64,000 nucleotides of DNA from Methylobacterium gnaphalii (GCF_007992215.1 NZ_BJZV01000001.1:310001-374000), one strand, 5' to 3'. Counted from the first letter of the stretch, positions 1 to 8,928 are shown. The notes: a model not told the origin generated them from the sequence alone. Translations and numbers: made by a program.

Positions 1-1086
1 ATCCGGAATCTGCTGCAGGCGCAGATCCCGGTCCTGTCCTGGTGGGCGCTCGCCGCCGTGGCCACCAAGGCCTCGGCGACGCTGACCATGACCGCGATCT
101 TCGTCACGGGTATCGCCCTGCATCAGAATGGCTCGGCCAGCGTCGGTGAGGTCGTGGCGTTCATGAGCCTCGCTACCATGCTGGTGGCACGCCTCGATCA
201 TTTCGTGACCTTCGTGAACGGCCTGTTCCAGCAGGCCCCGAAGATGCGGGAGTTCTTCGAGATCCTCGACACGGTCCCCACCGTGCGCGACCGGCCGCAC
301 GCCGTGCAGGTGGCCCGCTTCGAGGGCAAGGTCAGCTTCGAGGATGTCGGCTTCTCCTACGACGGCCGCCGCAAGGCGCTCGACGGTGTGTCGTTCAAGG
401 CTGAGCCCGGTCAGACCATCGCGCTCGTCGGCACTACCGGCTCGGGCAAGTCGACGACGCTCGGCCTGCTGCATCGCAGCTTCGACCCGAGCTCGGGCGC
501 GATCCGCATCGACGATACCGACATCCGCGACATCGGCCTGACCAGCCTGCGCCACAACATCGGCGTGGTGTTCCAGGAGCCGATGCTGTTCGCCCGCTCG
601 ATCCGCGAGAACCTGCAGGTCGGACGCCCCGATGCTACCGACGCCGAGATGCTCGACGCGCTGGAGCGCGCACAGGCCACCGAGTTCATGGCCCGCCAGT
701 CGGACGGCCTCGACACGATCATCGGCGAGCGCGGCCGCTCGCTGTCCGGCGGCGAGCGCCAGCGCCTGTCGATCGCTCGCGCGCTTCTGAAGAATCCGCC
801 CGTGTTGATCCTCGACGAGGCGACCAGTGCCCTCGACGCGGCCACCGAGCGCAAGCTCCAGGGCGCTCTGGAGGAGGTCATGAAGGGCCGCACCACCTTC
901 GTGATCGCCCACCGCCTCGCGACGATCCGCGATGCCGACCGCATCCTGGTCTTCCACGAGGGCCGCATCGTCGAGAGCGGCACCTTCGAAGAACTCGTCG
1001 CGCAGAATGGCCGCTTCGCCGATCTGGCGCGGGCTCAGTTCATGGCGGCGCAGGCCGATACCGGCATCGACGCCATCGCCGCATGA
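1..1086 (+). CDS. ndvA: Cyclic beta-1,2-glucan ABC exporter, permease-ATPase (3' part)
   Basis: This is the 3' part of a half-transporter whose open frame runs in from base 1, so the start and most of the membrane domain lie outside the window. The visible part begins in the last transmembrane helices and continues into a complete nucleotide-binding domain. Walker A is GTTGSGKST near nt 430-456. The Q-loop is VVFQEPM, the ABC signature is LSGGERQR, Walker B is [12 protein letters not shown] and the H-loop is IAHR. The stretch [18 protein letters not shown] just before the ATPase and the tail ending in LARAQFM are typical of NdvA/ChvA, which export cyclic beta-1,2-glucan across the inner membrane. 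That identification rests on family similarity. A general lipid/drug exporter (MsbA-like) is the alternative. Confidence 0.82.
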   Translation: MRNLLQAQIPVLSWWALAAVATKASATLTMTAIFVTGIALHQNGSASVGEVVAFMSLATMLVARLDHFVTFVNGLFQQAPKMREFFEILDTVPTVRDRPHAVQVARFEGKVSFEDVGFSYDGRRKALDGVSFKAEPGQTIALVGTTGSGKSTTLGLLHRSFDPSSGAIRIDDTDIRDIGLTSLRHNIGVVFQEPMLFARSIRENLQVGRPDATDAEMLDALERAQATEFMARQSDGLDTIIGERGRSLSGGERQRLSIARALLKNPPVLILDEATSALDAATERKLQGALEEVMKGRTTFVIAHRLATIRDADRILVFHEGRIVESGTFEELVAQNGRFADLARAQFMAAQADTGIDAIAA

Positions 1087-1163
1087 CGGAGGCGGATCAC
1101 GAACATGCGTGTTCGTATGATCTCTCGAAGCCGAATTAGCCCCTGTTTCCGCTGCTCATCTAC

Positions 1164-1201
1164 ATAAAAAAAGACCTGCCATCCGTCCGGGAAGCAGGCC
1201 T
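1164..1201 (-). terminator. Rho-independent terminator, minus strand
   Basis: Read on the minus strand, AGGCCTGC pairs with GCAGGTCT (8 pairs, one G-U) and is followed at once by a run of seven T. It lies about 160 nt beyond the stop codon of the minus-strand YihY gene. It probably ends that transcript and shields the NdvA-type gene from antisense transcription. Confidence 0.75.
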
Positions 1202-1244
1202 GTCGAGGCAGAGGGATGTCACACAGAGCAAGATGTAAAGCCCC

Positions 1245-1267
1245 GTGGCGGAACTGAGTTCCGTCAC
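1245..1267. other. Strong imperfect hairpin in the YihY 3' region
   Basis: GTGGCGGAAC and GTTCCGTCAC are complementary with a single G-T wobble around a TGA loop. Flanking CCCC (1241-1244) and CGGGG (1272-1276) could extend the stem with a bulge. No T-run follows on either strand, so it is not a canonical terminator. It may protect the 3' end of the YihY mRNA. Confidence 0.4.
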
Positions 1268-1358
1268 GGTCGCGGGGTTGTGAATGAATCTACGGCCGGG
1301 GTCGTGGCTGGTCCTGCGCGAAGACTTGTCCCTCTGTGCAACCCATCAGGACTGGCGT

Positions 1359-2324
1359 TCAGCTTTGCCCGCCTCGCGCGCGCTGATCGTGCTCGGCCAG
1401 CGCCTTGCTCTGCTTGGCCAGCATCTTGGCCTGGAGGCGCTGGCGTCGTGCGGCGATAACCGTCCCGTTAATCTCGCCCCCGAACAGGAACATCGCCGCG
1501 AACCAGTAGAGGAAGACCAGGAACACCATCGCGGTCGCGAGGCCGCCATAGGTGGAGACATAGGCGTTGGAAAAGCGGTCGAGGTAGAAGCCGAAGCCGA
1601 GGCCGGCGAGAAACCACAGGACCATCGTCACGCCGATGCCCGGCAGCACCGCGACGACGGGCCGGTTGCCAGCCGCGACGAACTTGTGGGCGATGATTAG
1701 GACCAGCGTGATCAGCACCGCCGTGATCCCAAGGCGGCCGATCGTGACGGTGAGGCCGAGCGTCTCGAGCCCTGGTGCCACGAACACCGCCTGCCGCCAG
1801 AGCAGGGGCCCGAGCACCACCAGCAGCGCGAAGGCCAGCATCGCGATGGCGGCACAGATCACGTAGCCGATCGATTCGAGCCGGGTCAGCCACCATGCGC
1901 GCATCTCGCGGCGGCCATAGGCGCGGTTGAGCCCGACGCGCAGAGATTCCACGCCCGACGACGAGAAATACAGCGCCAGGATCAGGCCGACCGTCACCAC
2001 GCCGCTGCGCTGCTCGGAGAGCAAGCGGTGGACCTCGCCAGCGATCGGGTTGGCCACCTCGCTGGGGAGGGCATCGAAGATCAGCGTTCCGGCGCTGTCC
2101 GCAAGAGTTGCCGAGCCGAGCAGGCCGGCCAGGGCCGCGAGCAGGATCAGGAACGGAAACAGCGAGGTCAGCATCGACAGCGCGATATGGCTGGCGATGG
2201 CCCATCCATCATGGGCGACGAAGCGCTGGGCGGCGACGCCGGCGACGCCGAGAGCATTGCGGATGGGTTTCACGGCAGCGGCGTCATGGTGTCCAGGTGC
2301 CCATATGGAGACCCTTGCCGACAT
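1359..2324 (-). CDS. YihY/BrkB family inner-membrane protein
   Basis: A 321-residue polytopic membrane protein of the YihY/BrkB (UPF0761) family. After a basic N-terminus come the family stretch HIALSMLTSLFPFLILLAAL and about six hydrophobic segments. The family hallmark FSSSGVESLRVGLNRAYG lies near residues 115-135, and a late segment, VFLVFLYWFAAMFLFGGEIN, is also typical. The C-terminus is a short Lys/Arg/Gln-rich cytoplasmic tail. The biochemical function of the family is not settled; early claims that it is an RNase were not upheld. The gene stands alone, divergent from an EamA transporter with 116 bp between start codons, and is followed by a terminator at 1164-1201. Confidence 0.85.
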   Translation of the reverse strand: MSARVSIWAPGHHDAAAVKPIRNALGVAGVAAQRFVAHDGWAIASHIALSMLTSLFPFLILLAALAGLLGSATLADSAGTLIFDALPSEVANPIAGEVHRLLSEQRSGVVTVGLILALYFSSSGVESLRVGLNRAYGRREMRAWWLTRLESIGYVICAAIAMLAFALLVVLGPLLWRQAVFVAPGLETLGLTVTIGRLGITAVLITLVLIIAHKFVAAGNRPVVAVLPGIGVTMVLWFLAGLGFGFYLDRFSNAYVSTYGGLATAMVFLVFLYWFAAMFLFGGEINGTVIAARRQRLQAKMLAKQSKALAEHDQRARGGQS

Positions 2325-2440
2325 ACGCGGAACCTGGGCGGTTTCGTCAACGCAGGCCGCCTCGTCACAACGCGCGCATGGCTGCCTGCCGATCGCTGCG
2401 GTTGCATCATTGCCCGCACACGTGTTCGAGGCCTTGGATC

Positions 2441-3322
2441 ATGCCGAGGACATCTGTCGCACTGCCGACGACCCTGATCCCAAGCCTGTTCGTCGTGATC
2501 TGGGCCACGGGATTCGTCACGGCACGGTTCGTGGCCCCGCACGCGGAGCCCCTGGCCTTCGTGGCCGCGCGCGTCATGGTGACGGCTCTGGTGCTCGCGG
2601 CGATCAGCCTCGCCAGCGGCGTGCCGCGGCCGTCGCGCCGTGACATCTGGAATGCCCTGGTTGCCGGGGTGCTGATGCAGGGCCTCTACGTCGCCGGAGT
2701 GTTCTGGTCGGTTCATCGCGGATTGCCGGCCGGCATCGCCGCTCTGGTCGGAAGCCTGCAACCGCTGCTCACTGCCGCCATCGCCGGGCCCCTGCTCGGC
2801 GAGCGGATCGCCGGACGACGCTGGGCCGGCATCGGCGCGGGCTTCCTCGGCGCCGGGCTGGTTCTGGCGCCGAAGGTCGGTGCGGTCGACGCCTCCGGCA
2901 TCCCGCCGGTGGCGCTCTCGGTCTGTCTTGGCGCGATGGTCGCAATGACGCTCGGCACGCTGTGGCAGAAGCGCACGGGCGGTGGCACGAATCTTCTCGC
3001 GAACGCCACCATCCAGTTCGCCGGCGCCTCGCTGCTCATGGCGCCGCTGGCAGCGTTGGCGGGTGATTGGCACGCCGATCTCGGCTGGCCGCTAGCCCTC
3101 GGGTTTGCCTGGTCGGTGCTCGGCAACTCGGTGGCCGGCATTCTGCTCCTGATGGCGTTGATCCGGCGCGGGGCGGTGGCCGGCGTCGCCTCGCTGCTCT
3201 TCCTGGTCCCGCCGGTCTCGGCACTGATGGCCTACGCGCTCTTCGGTGAGGCGCTGAGCCCGATCCAGATCGCCGGCATGGCGGTTGCGGCCGCCGGCGT
3301 CGCGCTCGCGAGCCGTGCTTGA
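2441..3322 (+). CDS. EamA/DMT-superfamily transporter
   Basis: A 293-residue drug/metabolite transporter with two EamA repeats and about ten hydrophobic helices. The first repeat starts at LFVVIWATGFVTARFVAP, and a second-repeat hallmark, GNSVAGILLLMALIRRGAVAG, lies near residues 225-245. Such proteins usually export amino acids or small metabolites across the inner membrane; the substrate cannot be read from sequence. I start it at the ATG at 2441 because the first helix begins about 15 residues later. The frame is open further upstream, but that part reads as Arg-rich non-protein sequence opposite the YihY gene. The ribosome-binding site is weak. Confidence 0.82.
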   Translation: MPRTSVALPTTLIPSLFVVIWATGFVTARFVAPHAEPLAFVAARVMVTALVLAAISLASGVPRPSRRDIWNALVAGVLMQGLYVAGVFWSVHRGLPAGIAALVGSLQPLLTAAIAGPLLGERIAGRRWAGIGAGFLGAGLVLAPKVGAVDASGIPPVALSVCLGAMVAMTLGTLWQKRTGGGTNLLANATIQFAGASLLMAPLAALAGDWHADLGWPLALGFAWSVLGNSVAGILLLMALIRRGAVAGVASLLFLVPPVSALMAYALFGEALSPIQIAGMAVAAAGVALASRA

Positions 3323-3510
3323 GGCGCTCTCCGGATACTCGGCCGTCGGGTCGTTGCCAGGCAAGGCATCATACCAAAGACCGACAATCGCAGGCCCAGT
3401 GCAATCACGCTTATCCCGGCTCTAGGTCCTTCAAGATCAATGTATTTTGCATTCAAGCAGGATCTTAGCGTGGCAAAGCAATAACCCTCTACTGCAACGC
3501 CGCGCGAGCC

Positions 3511-3516
3511 TATAAT
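3511..3516 (+). promoter_or_regulatory. Possible -10 element (TATAAT) ahead of methylsuccinyl-CoA dehydrogenase
   Basis: A perfect TATAAT lies 35 bp before the ATG at 3551 in a comparatively AT-rich gap. No convincing -35 box is found 16-18 bp upstream, so this rests on the -10 match and position alone. Confidence 0.3.
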
Positions 3517-3550
3517 GACCCCAAGGATTTTTGATCTCAGAGAGTGAAAC

Positions 3551-5236
3551 ATGGCTGCTTCTCCCGCCGTCCAATCGACCGATGACATGCAGGACCTCGT
3601 CGGCCTGGCCCGCGACGCGGCCGCATCCGTTCAGAAGCTCGTCGCCGAGGCCACGCAGCGGGTCCGCAAGCGCGTGCTCACCCCCGAGGGCAAGATCGAC
3701 GCGGCTAGGCTTGAGGCCGAGCAGCATGCCGCGCACGGCCTGGCCTGGCTCGCGACCTACGGTGAGGCGGTGCGTGAGCTCGCCGGTTATGCCGAACGCC
3801 TCCAGAACGAGGGCAAGCTCGGCGAGACCGAGATCCTGCTCGTGAAGATCGGCGCCGGCGAATATCTCGATCAGATGTTCGGCGGAATCCCGATGAGCCA
3901 GGGCGAGATGGTGCGCCCGACCTCGTCGCTCGGCTTCAGCCAGAGCGAGCTGGTGCAGTACCGCAGCGAGGCCGTCGAGGCGGTGATCGCCGACGGCAAC
4001 ACCGCTGCCAACCGCAAGGCCCTCGTCGCCAAGATCCGCGAAGGCTCCGGCTCGGCCACGATCGGCGAGTCCGGCCTCGACGAGGACATGGAGGCGATCC
4101 GCTCCGAGATTCGCCGCTTCGGCAAGGCCGAGGTCGTCGAGCAGGCGCATGAGTGGCACCTGAAGAACGACTACATTCCGATGGAGATCATCGAGAAGAT
4201 GGCCGAGCTCGGCGTCTTCGGCCTGACGATCCCCGAGGAATATGGCGGCATGGGCATGCCGAAGGCCGCAATGTGCGTGGTCTCGGAGGAGCTGTCGCGC
4301 GCCTATATCGGCGTCGGCTCGCTCGGCACCCGCTCCGAGATCGCGGCCGAGCTGATCCTCGGCGGCGGCACCGAGGAACAGAAGCAGCGCTTCCTGCCGA
4401 AGCTCGCTTCTGGCGAGATCCTGCCGACGGCCGTGTTCACCGAGCCGAATACCGGCTCCGACCTCGCCTCCCTGCGCACGCGCGCAGTGAAGGAGGGCGA
4501 TGTCTGGAAGATCACCGGCAACAAGACCTGGATCACCCACCCGGTGCGCGCCGACATCATGACGGTGCTGGTGCGGACCAAGCCCGAGGAGAAGGGCCAC
4601 AGGGGCCTGTCCATGCTCATCGCCGAGAAGCCGCGTGGCACCGATGCCGAGCCCTTCCCGGTCGAGGGTCTCACGGGCGGTGAGATCGAGGTGCTCGGCT
4701 ACCGCGGGATGAAGGAGTACGAGCTGTCCTTCGAAGGGTTCGAGGTCCCGGGCGCGAACCTGCTCGGCGATGTCGAGGGCAAGGGCTTCACCCAGCTCAT
4801 GCAGACCTTCGAATCCGCCCGCATCCAGACGGCGGCCCGTGCCATCGGCGTCGCCCAGGCCGCGCTCGACGTCGGTCTGCGCTATGCCGAGGAGCGCATC
4901 CAGTTCGGCAAGCCGCTGGTCGAGTTTCCTCGCGTTGCCGACAAGATCGCGATGATGGCGGTTGAGATCAACATCGCCCGCCAGCTCACCTACTTCTCGG
5001 CTCGCGAGAAGGACGAGGGCAAGCGTTGCGACCTCGAGGCCGGCATGGCCAAGCTGTTGGGTGCCCGCGTCGCCTGGGCGGCGGCGGACAACGCCCTGCA
5101 GATCCACGGCGGCAACGGCTTCGCGCTGGAATACACGGCGAGCCGCCTTCTCTGCGACGCCCGCATCCTCAACATCTTCGAGGGGGCGGCCGAGATCCAG
5201 GCCCAGGTGATCGCGCGGCGCCTGCTGGAGCAGTAA
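3551..5236 (+). CDS. mcd: (2S)-methylsuccinyl-CoA dehydrogenase
   Basis: A 561-residue acyl-CoA dehydrogenase flavoprotein. The ACAD core starts only around residue 180, after a long helical N-terminal extension; this size separates it from ordinary ~380-residue members and is characteristic of methylsuccinyl-CoA dehydrogenase. Visible marks are the FAD/substrate signature FTEPNTGSD, the helix stretch QIHGGNGFALEYTASRLLCD, and the catalytic-base position in NIFEGAAEIQ near the C-terminus. In the ethylmalonyl-CoA pathway it oxidises (2S)-methylsuccinyl-CoA to mesaconyl-CoA and passes electrons to ETF, allowing growth on C1 and C2 compounds. It is monocistronic: a TATAAT precedes it and a strong terminator follows at 5271-5300. 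The specific substrate is inferred from architecture and organism; another branched-chain acyl-CoA dehydrogenase is possible. Confidence 0.8.
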   Translation: MAASPAVQSTDDMQDLVGLARDAAASVQKLVAEATQRVRKRVLTPEGKIDAARLEAEQHAAHGLAWLATYGEAVRELAGYAERLQNEGKLGETEILLVKIGAGEYLDQMFGGIPMSQGEMVRPTSSLGFSQSELVQYRSEAVEAVIADGNTAANRKALVAKIREGSGSATIGESGLDEDMEAIRSEIRRFGKAEVVEQAHEWHLKNDYIPMEIIEKMAELGVFGLTIPEEYGGMGMPKAAMCVVSEELSRAYIGVGSLGTRSEIAAELILGGGTEEQKQRFLPKLASGEILPTAVFTEPNTGSDLASLRTRAVKEGDVWKITGNKTWITHPVRADIMTVLVRTKPEEKGHRGLSMLIAEKPRGTDAEPFPVEGLTGGEIEVLGYRGMKEYELSFEGFEVPGANLLGDVEGKGFTQLMQTFESARIQTAARAIGVAQAALDVGLRYAEERIQFGKPLVEFPRVADKIAMMAVEINIARQLTYFSAREKDEGKRCDLEAGMAKLLGARVAWAAADNALQIHGGNGFALEYTASRLLCDARILNIFEGAAEIQAQVIARRLLEQ

Positions 5237-5270
5237 GACTCGCCCGCTCACGAGCGGCGACCGAGATAGA

Positions 5271-5300
5271 AGCGCCGGGGTGGGAGCCCCGGCGCTTTTT
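5271..5300 (+). terminator. Rho-independent terminator after mcd
   Basis: AGCGCCGGGG and CCCCGGCGCT form a perfect 10-bp stem around TGGGAG, followed by five T. It starts 34 nt after the mcd stop codon. Confidence 0.9.
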
Positions 5301-5319
5301 CATTGACGAGGTCGCCCCG

Positions 5320-5511
5320 CTACTTGGTGATCTTCACCGAGACCGGATCGCTCGACGGGAAGGTTTCTTCGAGCGCCTCGTCGAGACGCTCGTCCAGCTC
5401 ACCCGATTTGTTTTCGGGCTGCGCGTTGTCGTTGACCTTGCCGTCGCCCCGGGGCTTCCCGTGCTCGTCGGCTTTCGGGTCGCCCGGTTTTTGGGTGGTC
5501 GTGTCGGACAT
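5320..5511 (-). CDS. Small conserved hydrophilic protein with FPSSDPVS motif
   Basis: A 63-residue, highly charged, probably disordered protein. The N-terminal two thirds is rich in Asp, Lys, Gly and Pro. The C-terminal part, LDEALEETFPSSDPVS, is the recognisable piece: a short LDxALExTFPxSDPVS motif recurs in many small proteobacterial proteins of unknown function. The minus-strand ATG at 5511 has GAGTGAGA upstream as a poor ribosome-binding site. It is convergent with mcd across the terminator at 5271-5300 and lies downstream of the minus-strand GT4 gene on the same strand. I cannot assign a function. Confidence 0.65.
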   Translation of the reverse strand: MSDTTTQKPGDPKADEHGKPRGDGKVNDNAQPENKSGELDERLDEALEETFPSSDPVSVKITK

Positions 5512-5565
5512 GCCGTCTCACTCGCTGTGCTGTTTCGCTGCGCATGGCTCAGTGCGCTCGCTGTC

Positions 5566-6867
5566 TCAACGCAACGCGCGGGGTGGTGTTTCCGGATGGA
5601 GCGATGGCAGGGAGCGGCGCAGCTGTTCTCCAGCGAGGCTGCGGCGAGATCCGACGGCCTCGCGGACGACGCGCTCGTAGATCTCCTCGAGCCGGTCGAG
5701 ATGAGCATCGACGCTGAGCGGGTCGGCCCAGTAGCGCTCATGCGCCTGCCGGCTGAGGCGGTCGGCGAGGGCGTCGTCGGTTAGGCGGGAGAGGTGGGCA
5801 GCCAGCGCCGCCGGATCGCCGGAGCGGAACCAGAACCCGTTCTCGCCGTCCTCGACCGCCTCGCGGCCCGCACAGGCATCGCTGACGATGACCGGGCAGC
5901 CGACGGCCAGCGCCTCGTACACGGTGAGCGGCTGCCCCTCGTACCAGATGCTAGGGAATACCAGCGCGCGTGCCTCGCGCATCAGCGCCTTCACCTGCTC
6001 GGCATTTTTCCAGCCAAGCATCACGCTCTCGGGATAGCGCGCCTTGAGTTCCGCTGCGCTCGGCCCATCGCCGACGAAGACGGGTCTCACGCCGGCCCGC
6101 CGTGCGGCCTCGGCGAAGATCGGCGCGCCTTTCTCGGTGGAGATGCGGCCGACGAACAGGAAGTCGCCCGGCGGCCCTGAGCGGGCAGGGGCCTTGGCCA
6201 CCGAGATCGGGTTGTCGACGCGGTGAAAGACTGTGGCCTCGGGGAGCAGCGGCGCGATCACCCGCTCCTGGAGCTCGCTGATCGTGATGACATGGCGGAA
6301 CAGCGCGGGCAGCCGCGCGACATGGTCGAGCCCGACATGGCGCACCACCCGCAGGAGCTTACGGGGGTAGGAGCGTGCATCGCAATTGGTGCCGAGGCAG
6401 GAAAGCGACATCGGCGTGCGGTGGCAGATCGCCTTCGCCGGATAATCGTAGAAGCCGCCATTCGGGCAGACCAGGAAGAACTCGTGCATCGTGTAGAGGC
6501 ACGGCAAGCCCGACGCCTGGATCGGTCTTCCGATCGAGGGCGATAGCGACTTTGCGAAGGCGTGGACATGCACCAGCGTGTCGGCGGGATCGTAGCGCCG
6601 CAATTCATCGGCGAGCGCTTCGGAGGCCTTGCGGTTCCAGATCGCTTGTACGGCGAAAGCGAGTTTGTTCTTCGTGGATTCGATGTCGTCCTGGCCGAGG
6701 CAGACGACGCGGATTCCCGCCGCCTCCAGTCGCGGATCGACCGGGCCGACGGCCGCGAAGACCGTAACCGCATGACCACGCGCGCTCAGGCCAAGTGCCG
6801 AATCCAGCGCGACCTTGGCTTGCCCCCCGTTGATATGGGCGTGATCGAGAACGAGGACGACATGCAC
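5566..6867 (-). CDS. GT4-family glycosyltransferase, four-Cys subtype
   Basis: A 433-residue retaining glycosyltransferase of family GT4 with a GT-B fold. The N-terminal Rossmann domain opens with MHVVLVLDHAHINGG. The C-terminal domain contains FLFVGRISTEKGA and the donor-binding E-x7-E motif in YEGQPLTVYEALAVGCPVI. Between the domains is MHEFFLVCPNG, which starts a C-x13-C-x8-C-x4-C array. It probably transfers a sugar from a nucleotide-sugar onto a surface polysaccharide or glycolipid at the cytoplasmic face of the membrane; donor and acceptor are unknown. It is divergent from the homologous gene at 6983, with 115 bp between starts and the same cysteine array. Confidence 0.85.
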   Translation of the reverse strand: MHVVLVLDHAHINGGQAKVALDSALGLSARGHAVTVFAAVGPVDPRLEAAGIRVVCLGQDDIESTKNKLAFAVQAIWNRKASEALADELRRYDPADTLVHVHAFAKSLSPSIGRPIQASGLPCLYTMHEFFLVCPNGGFYDYPAKAICHRTPMSLSCLGTNCDARSYPRKLLRVVRHVGLDHVARLPALFRHVITISELQERVIAPLLPEATVFHRVDNPISVAKAPARSGPPGDFLFVGRISTEKGAPIFAEAARRAGVRPVFVGDGPSAAELKARYPESVMLGWKNAEQVKALMREARALVFPSIWYEGQPLTVYEALAVGCPVIVSDACAGREAVEDGENGFWFRSGDPAALAAHLSRLTDDALADRLSRQAHERYWADPLSVDAHLDRLEEIYERVVREAVGSRRSLAGEQLRRSLPSLHPETPPRALR

Positions 6868-6982
6868 GACGACACCCGATCATTCCGGGAAAAGTCGGTC
6901 ATCTTTACCGCTCGGCAGTTGATCGGGCGTAAACCGTGCAATCGGCTCGGGTGAGTTCGCCCGGCGACCGGGGCGTTCCGTC

Positions 6983-8248
6983 ATGCACGTCGTCATCCTC
7001 GCCGAATTCGCCGTCGCGAGCGGGGGCGCCGAGAAGGTCGCGGTGGAATCCGCACGCGGCCTCGCCGAAGCCGGGGTCGCCGTCAGTTTCATTCAGGCAA
7101 TCGACGGCCCCGTCGACCCCCTGCTCGATCATCCCCGCATCACGCGGATCGGCCTCGGCCTCGCCGACGTCTGGTCCCTGCCGGCCTGGAAGGGTGCGGT
7201 GACGGGCGTCTGGCACGGTGAGGCGGCACACCGGCTCGCTGCCGTCCTGGCCGCGATGCCGGTGCCGGCCGATTGCATCCACCTGCATCAGTGGACGCGC
7301 GCACTCTCGCCGGCCGTGCTGCCGGTCCTGCTGGCGCAGGGCGTGCCGGTGACGCTGACCCTGCACGAATATTTCCTGGCCTGCCCGAACGGGCTCTACT
7401 ACCGCTTCGACAAGGGCGAGCCCTGTGTTCTCAGGCCGCTCTCCGCCTCCTGCGTCGCTGCCGCCTGCGATCCGAAGAGCCGGCTGCACAAGATGGTGCG
7501 GGTCGCGCGCTCAGCTGCGATGCGCACCGCGATCGGCTCGGGCCGCCTCGACGTGATCCATGTCTGCGATGGGAGTGTAACCCGGGCCGGAAAGCTGCTC
7601 TCGGGTTTCGATCTGCGCCATCACCGCCTCGATAACCCGGTGCGCACGCCACAGGGACAGCCGGCCGATCCGGCTCGTGGCGATGCCATCGCCTATGTCG
7701 GGCGGCTGACGGAGGAGAAGGGTGCGGATCTCGTCGCCGAGGCCGCGTGGCGAGCAGGAATCCCGGCCCTGTTCGTCGGAGCCGGTCCGCTCGAAGAGCG
7801 CCTGCGCGCCATGCCCGGCGTCGAGCTGCTGGGCTGGCGCAGCCCGGCCGAGGTGGAGGCGGTGCTGCGCGCCCGTGCCCGCGCGGTCTGCGCGCCCTCC
7901 CGCTGGTACGAGACGGGCCCGCTCACGGTCTACGAGGCGCTGGCGGCCGGCATCCCGGTGGTTGCATCGGCACGCTCGGGCGCGTCGGAGAAGGTCGTCG
8001 ACGGAGTGAACGGCTTCGTGGTCGAGCCTGACGCCGGTGCACTCGCTGCCGCCTTCGCCCAGGTCGCCGACCATACCATTGTGCATCGCACGGGTCAGGC
8101 CGCCTACGCGCGGTACTGGGCCACGCCGATGACCCTTTCGGCACACGCGGACGGGCTGATCCGGATCTACGAAACTCAGATACGTGATTCTAAACCCAAG
8201 CTCAGCCGTAAGAACATGGATTCTGCATTCAATTTCACGACCGGCTGA
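6983..8248 (+). CDS. GT4-family glycosyltransferase, four-Cys subtype (paralogue)
   Basis: A 421-residue GT4 glycosyltransferase clearly paralogous to the divergent gene at 5566-6867. Both open with MHVV, have GG about a dozen residues later, and carry a GPVDP-type turn. They also share HE(F/Y)FLxCPNG with the same C-x13-C-x8-C-x4-C spacing, a xxFVGxGP loop and an E-x7-E donor motif (here YETGPLTVYEALAAGIPVV). The ATG at 6983 follows CGGGGCGTTCCGTC, which contains no good Shine-Dalgarno sequence. The C-terminal ~15 residues are Lys/Ser/Asn rich and coded with lower GC. The role is probably surface polysaccharide synthesis; the substrate cannot be named. Confidence 0.85.
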   Translation: MHVVILAEFAVASGGAEKVAVESARGLAEAGVAVSFIQAIDGPVDPLLDHPRITRIGLGLADVWSLPAWKGAVTGVWHGEAAHRLAAVLAAMPVPADCIHLHQWTRALSPAVLPVLLAQGVPVTLTLHEYFLACPNGLYYRFDKGEPCVLRPLSASCVAAACDPKSRLHKMVRVARSAAMRTAIGSGRLDVIHVCDGSVTRAGKLLSGFDLRHHRLDNPVRTPQGQPADPARGDAIAYVGRLTEEKGADLVAEAAWRAGIPALFVGAGPLEERLRAMPGVELLGWRSPAEVEAVLRARARAVCAPSRWYETGPLTVYEALAAGIPVVASARSGASEKVVDGVNGFVVEPDAGALAAAFAQVADHTIVHRTGQAAYARYWATPMTLSAHADGLIRIYETQIRDSKPKLSRKNMDSAFNFTTG

Positions 8249-8432
8249 AATTGATCCGGCAACATGAATGCGGACGGCAGATGCCGCCCGCCGACGGTCA
8301 GACCTTTACTCAGGGAGTTTGACGACGGCCCGCGCAGATTGGTAACTTAAGATGAACAAATCATTTTTAGATCAATTGCATAGTATCGATGATGCGGGTC
8401 GGCGAACGGCCTGAAAACCCTCCTTGACTTTC

Positions 8433-8449
8433 ATGTTGCGTTGCAACAT
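8433..8449 (+). promoter_or_regulatory. Palindromic operator, candidate PhaR site, in phasin promoter
   Basis: ATGTTGC-GTT-GCAACAT is a perfect 7-bp inverted repeat around GTT. It begins 4 bp after TTGACT (8424-8429), a fair -35 box, and a weak -10 (CATATC/ATATCT) overlaps its right edge, so a bound protein would block RNA polymerase. The core TGC-N3-GCA matches the TGC-rich palindromes reported for the PHB-responsive repressor PhaR at phasin genes. No regulator gene is in the window. A 13-base part recurs upstream of gltA at 56367-56379. Confidence 0.6.
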
Positions 8450-8514
8450 ATCTCCACCGGGCCGCGGCGATGAGTCGCCTCGTCCGCACGGAAACGCTCA
8501 CAGGAGAGATTGCT

Positions 8515-8868
8515 TTGGCTACGCAAGGTTTCGAGATCCCGACCGAGCTGCGCGAGTTCGCTGACAAGAGCGTCGAGCAGGCTCGTACCGCCTTCGGTAG
8601 CTTCTTCAGCGGCGCGCTGAAGACTTCCGAGCAGCTGCAGAGCACGGGCGTGAACGTTCAGTCGACGGTCCATGCCGCGATCCTCAAGGGCATCGACCAT
8701 GCCCAGTCGAACGCCAACGCCACCTTCGATTTCACCCAGAAGCTCTTCCGCGCCCGCGACCTCCGCGAGGCTTTCGAGCTGCAGTCCGAGTACGTGAAGT
8801 CCCAGTTCGCCACGCTGCAGTCGCAGGTGAAGGAATACGGCGCCCTCGCGCAGAAGACCGCTCACTAA
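8515..8868 (+). CDS. Phasin (PHB granule-associated protein)
   Basis: A 117-residue phasin of the Phasin_2 type that coats polyhydroxybutyrate granules and controls their number and size. It is almost entirely helical and amphipathic. Recognisable parts are PTELREFADKSVEQARTAF at the N-terminus and the heptad-like LFRARDLREAFELQSEYVKSQ, a hallmark of the family. I choose the TTG at 8515: it has AGGAGAG at 8502-8508 with 6-nt spacing, and the protein then starts MATQGFEIP as in other phasins. The in-frame ATG at 8470 has no ribosome-binding site. Size fits the ~11 kDa granule protein (Gap11) described in Methylobacterium, which is a family inference. The candidate PhaR operator lies upstream. 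Confidence 0.85.
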   Translation: MATQGFEIPTELREFADKSVEQARTAFGSFFSGALKTSEQLQSTGVNVQSTVHAAILKGIDHAQSNANATFDFTQKLFRARDLREAFELQSEYVKSQFATLQSQVKEYGALAQKTAH

Positions 8869-8909
8869 GGCCTTCGCGCCTGACACGACAAAGCATCTCT
8901 CGCTAAACT

Positions 8910-8928
8910 CGCGGCCGGACCGGCCGCG
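8910..8928. other. GC-rich perfect palindrome between the phasin genes
   Basis: CGCGGCCGG-A-CCGGCCGCG is a 9-bp inverted repeat about 42 nt after the phasin stop codon. No T-run follows, so it is at best a Rho-dependent or RNA-stabilising hairpin. Confidence 0.45.

Noticed and set aside
8470-8514. ATG start for the phasin 15 codons upstream
   Set aside because: No ribosome-binding site; the TTG at 8515 has AGGAGAG at 6-nt spacing and gives the typical phasin N-terminus.
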